Origin: Panorpa germanica
Taxonomy: Eukaryota; Arthropoda; Insecta; Mecoptera; Panorpidae
Direction: 5' to 3'
Length of the DNA: 64,000 nt
Assembly: GCA_963678705.1 (NCBI GenBank)
Contig: OY783211.1
Location: 16,878,603 to 16,942,602, forward strand
The position numbers and the translations under genes are program-made. The notes beneath the pieces were generated by a model that saw only the letters and a program-made list of their open reading frames with translations, was not told where the DNA came from and did not search any database. Positions 60,910-64,000 of the stretch are shown here, one piece after another (positions within the stretch are counted from its first letter, which is position 1; every line of letters begins with the position of its first letter).

Positions 60910-61870
60910 TTTTTATCCATACAGACGGGCCGGCCGGACATACAACAGGTTCGCTCTTTTCATTAATTATTTTTGTGGAACGGCATTTTATATTTTTCTC
61001 TAATAATCATGACCTACTTTTTTATACTTTATAAAATTTCATGACTAAAAATTCATGCATATTAAAATCTTACAAAAAAAAAATAACCGAACCATGTTTG
61101 AAAGAGTAACAAGAAAAAAAAAAGGAATTAATTAATTTTATTTTTTGTCCTCGTGTGATTTGCTTTACAGTCGTTGTTAGGTAACTAAAAACTATATAGA
61201 GAAATCATAAAGTGAACAACCAACCTTTAAAAAGCATTCGCCTTTAGAAATGTCATTTCTATCTTGAGTCGATTTATGGTAATATACAAATGAAGAAAGA
61301 AATACCTCAATAGTATTTTTTAAGTTTATTTTTTTAACGTTGGCTTATTTCTATATTAGCATTAGTTTCAATTTCGCACCTCGCTATTTAGAAATCCCAC
61401 TAGAATCACGAAGGCATTCATGTGCCTTAGTTTATCATCATTAATATTTGTCGTCTTTGTGCTTGGTAACTTTTATAAATCTTCCAATATCAAATTTTAT
61501 TTCTCGTCAATTATCAAAAATACTTACTTAAAATTTGCATAAATTATACAAAGAACAAGTGCCTCACAAAGATCTTCTGCCCGGGGCCTCGCAATGGCTA
61601 AGATCGCCCTGGATGGGACCATCGTATCTCATCCATTGCGCCCTGATTTTTTTATTACATTAAAATCTTGATAACATTTATGCTGTGAAAATCACGTGTT
61701 TACCAGCACATTTCTATTTATTCCTGTTTTTGTGGCAAGGCCGTGTTATTTAAAAAAAAAAAATGGCTAAAAACCAATCGTAATGTTAATCGTAAAATTA
61801 AAAGAAAAAAATATGTAAAATGAAATGACACATTCCGGTGTTTGTTATGACCTTGTGAATTAATTAATAG
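60910..61870. other. AT-rich non-coding stretch
   Basis: A GC-rich patch at 61575-61650 (GCCCGGGGCCTCGCAATGGC) resembles the end of a MITE. No gene was seen. Confidence 0.4.
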
Positions 61871-61962
61871 GACCGTAACGCGGAACCACCGTCACCATCA
61901 CCGTCACCATCACCGTCACCGTCACCTGGTGCGCTGCAAAGGTTAGCGGCACTCTGGAGCAG
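61871..61962 (+). other. Candidate Ser-Pro-rich exon
   Basis: After an AATTAATAG acceptor-like site the plus strand reads DRNAEPPSPSPSPSPSPSPG, then ALQRLAALWS, up to a possible donor AGCAG|GTCGAA. The frame stays open for about 30 codons beyond that donor. The TCACC(A/G) repeat gives the Ser-Pro run. It could be a real exon or a microsatellite that happens to be open. Confidence 0.3.
61887..61926. repeat. Short tandem repeat of CACCRT units
   Basis: Alternating CACCGT and CACCAT hexamers, about six units. It underlies the Ser-Pro run. Confidence 0.75.
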
Positions 61963-62819
61963 GTCGAACTGCTACAAACACCTGAATCTATTCAAATATT
62001 ATTTTATTATACTACTGCGTTTAATATGTTAAATTATGGAAGTTGGGATTGATAACAGAGAGACGTAATACGCCGCTAACACACAGAATGTGTATATTAT
62101 ATAATGTACTGAAATTTCTAATGTAAACGAATAATAAGTCATTATCACAACCAAACATTTTGAGGAGCATGGGGATTCATTTTTATTTATTTATCATGTG
62201 AACAAGTCAATCTGGATTTTTAATTTAAATTTTCGGAGTGGAAAGTTTCCTCACCTTAATAATTAAAGTTGTCATCAGTTTTATTGTTTATCTTAAAAAC
62301 CATAACTTCCACAAAAATTTAGTAATTTGCTTTTTTGTACATAATTATATTATCTACAATTTCTATTAATTACTTTTTGTTCTAACGTTTATAATAAAAA
62401 TGTTATGATCAATAATAAATCTAAAATTAGGTGGTGTTACACTAGAAATTTTCTATAGGGTATATTGGAGTTGTTTCGCATAGTACAGTAGTTTATTATT
62501 ATTGTAATATTATATTAATTGTGTGCCTTTCGGTTTTGCAATCTACATTCCTAATACATTTCATAGAACTTAATCTTGAAATTAAACTTAAAACTATTCT
62601 AGACCTTTCTATTTCCAAAAGTACTTTCTGCTTCTTCTTCTCTTGACCTTCTCCCTTCATTTTCGCTAGTCCTCCTTCATTCTCACCGTCTTCTTTGTCT
62701 CCTCTAGACAAACCCTCTATTATCTTTTCACTACCCTTCTGTCTTCATTTTCACTTCTCCCGCCTTTTACGTCTGTCACTCTGTTTCTTTTGTCCGACTC
62801 ATGACTCATTTTATATAAT

Positions 62820-63140
62820 TTACTGTTCAATCTCATCCACCGTGAAATTATCCCAATTCCCTTGCTCTAATTCTACTCCTTCACTTCCTATTATTGTCTC
62901 TGCATCTCTTCTTCTTCTTACTTCATCATTCTTCAATAGCATTTTCCTAGTTTCAAAAATCTCCTTCGCATACTCATTATAGTATCGATACCTAATCTCT
63001 TCATTTACTAGATACTCTAGACTTCCAATTTCTCTGACTTTTATTCTATCTTGAAATTTTACTCTCGCTTCATAGTAGTCTGGGCATTCTTTTGATATAT
63101 GCATCAGTGTTTCTGAAACGTAAATGTACTGCGAAAGTAC
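62820..63140 (-). pseudogene. LINE C-terminal tail, longest copy
   Basis: The minus strand is open for 107 codons: VLSQYIYVSETLMHISKECP, then DYYEARVKFQDRIK and ending WDNFTVDEIEQ with a stop. The ETLMHISKECP segment matches the finger-like ETxEHIxxECP motif near the C-terminus of insect LINE polyproteins. The stop may be the native one, so this is a 5'-truncated copy. The minus-strand sequence beyond the stop (to about 62500) is purine-rich and may be its 3' UTR. Confidence 0.55.
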
Positions 63141-64000
63141 AGTAGTTTATCATGAGAATAAACTTCTACTTTTATGCTTATCAATACACCACTGTTTTAA
63201 AGGTATTAAAAGAGTATATTATACGAGCTGAATCTCTTTAATCTCTCAATGTTTTATTTTCACTGTTTTTTGGTTTTGTTATTTAGTTTTGATTTTCCTG
63301 TTTCCGATAACTCATGAATTTCTCGAAGAGGAAGCTTCTTAGTTTTATTAATATTTATGTAAATATCTTCCTCTTATCAATAAAAATATATTGTGTACAT
63401 TACATATAGTGCTAGACACTCGCATATCATTAAAATTATGACTTATCAAAAACACTCAATGAAATTAACGCAATATGTGACAAAACAAGCAGAGTTTGAA
63501 CTCATAACGCTACAGATTTTTGATATCACATATTAATAAATAAAAACAAAGGTCAGGCTAATTTGAAATGGTTATTATAAGTCTTTATCCTTATTGTTAT
63601 TTCCAATATACAGTACATGTAGAATTTATATTGGTTTAAATTTAACTACAAGCGTATATAAATCGAATGAGCTGTAGTAAAATATACTTCAACAATTCTG
63701 CTGTTAGGAAAGAATGAAACAAATTACGTTCAACATAAATTAAAAGTTTAATTATTAAAATAACAATATTCAGTATCCACAAAAGTTGTCTGGGTAGAAA
63801 TAAATGTACTCCATGATTAGCAAAGACTTAAATCATCAAATGATAAACAAATCAAAAATTAACAAGTATACCAACCATATAAATAAACAAATCTACAAAA
63901 ACATACAATTATTATATTACAATTAATGCGAGATAGTAATGTAATAAAAAAAATAAAAAGTATGTACAAAATACATCTTCACTCTAATAGATAGCTAAAG
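63141..64000. other. AT-rich non-coding stretch
   Basis: No gene or element was recognised up to the window edge. Confidence 0.5.

Noticed and set aside
60743..61003. 86-codon plus-strand frame
   Set aside because: It is formed by the 139-bp TIR element and its flank, with no protein similarity that I can see.

Overview
The window is nuclear DNA of an insect or close arthropod relative. It is AT-rich, long stretches lack genes, GT-AG introns are often only 70-150 bp, and remnants of mariner transposons, MITE-like elements and 5'-truncated LINEs are scattered throughout. No bacterial, organellar, rRNA or tRNA feature was found. The species cannot be named from the sequence.

One complete gene stands out. 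A full-length ABC transporter of subfamily A (ABCA3-like) lies on the minus strand from 42441 to 30065, with a poly(A) signal at 29971-29976. I reconstructed 26 coding exons (5229 nt, 1742 codons plus stop). All 25 introns are GT-AG, every junction keeps the frame, and both halves carry the expected membrane domain, large loop and nucleotide-binding domain (NBD). Two substitutions fall in the same composite ATP site: the NBD2 switch histidine is Asn, and the NBD1 signature reads LSCGQ.

Intron 18 of this gene (36558-32390) holds the most striking structure: a palindrome of about 3 kb centred near 35022. Each arm is eight tandem copies of a roughly 146-bp unit, and each unit has its own small hairpin. 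This is a foldback-type element. If transcribed with the gene it would give a very long double-stranded RNA stem.

Layout. 1-30 kb: gene-poor DNA with repeats, mariner ends, LINE fragments and several GC-richer islands that could be exons or promoters (12.6, 16.1, 19.7 kb). 30-42.4 kb: the ABCA gene. 44.4-44.9 kb: an odd GC-rich island of palindromes followed by a 65-codon frame with a PPPSY motif. 47.8-48.9 kb: a candidate Inr/DPE core promoter and long plus-strand leader ending in a good splice donor. 49-64 kb: MITEs, LINE tails, one convincing orphan minus-strand exon (54918-54823) and a possible Ser-Pro-rich plus-strand exon at 61.9 kb. The neighbouring genes probably have very long introns, so exons near 48, 54.8 and 61.9 kb may belong to genes that extend beyond the window.
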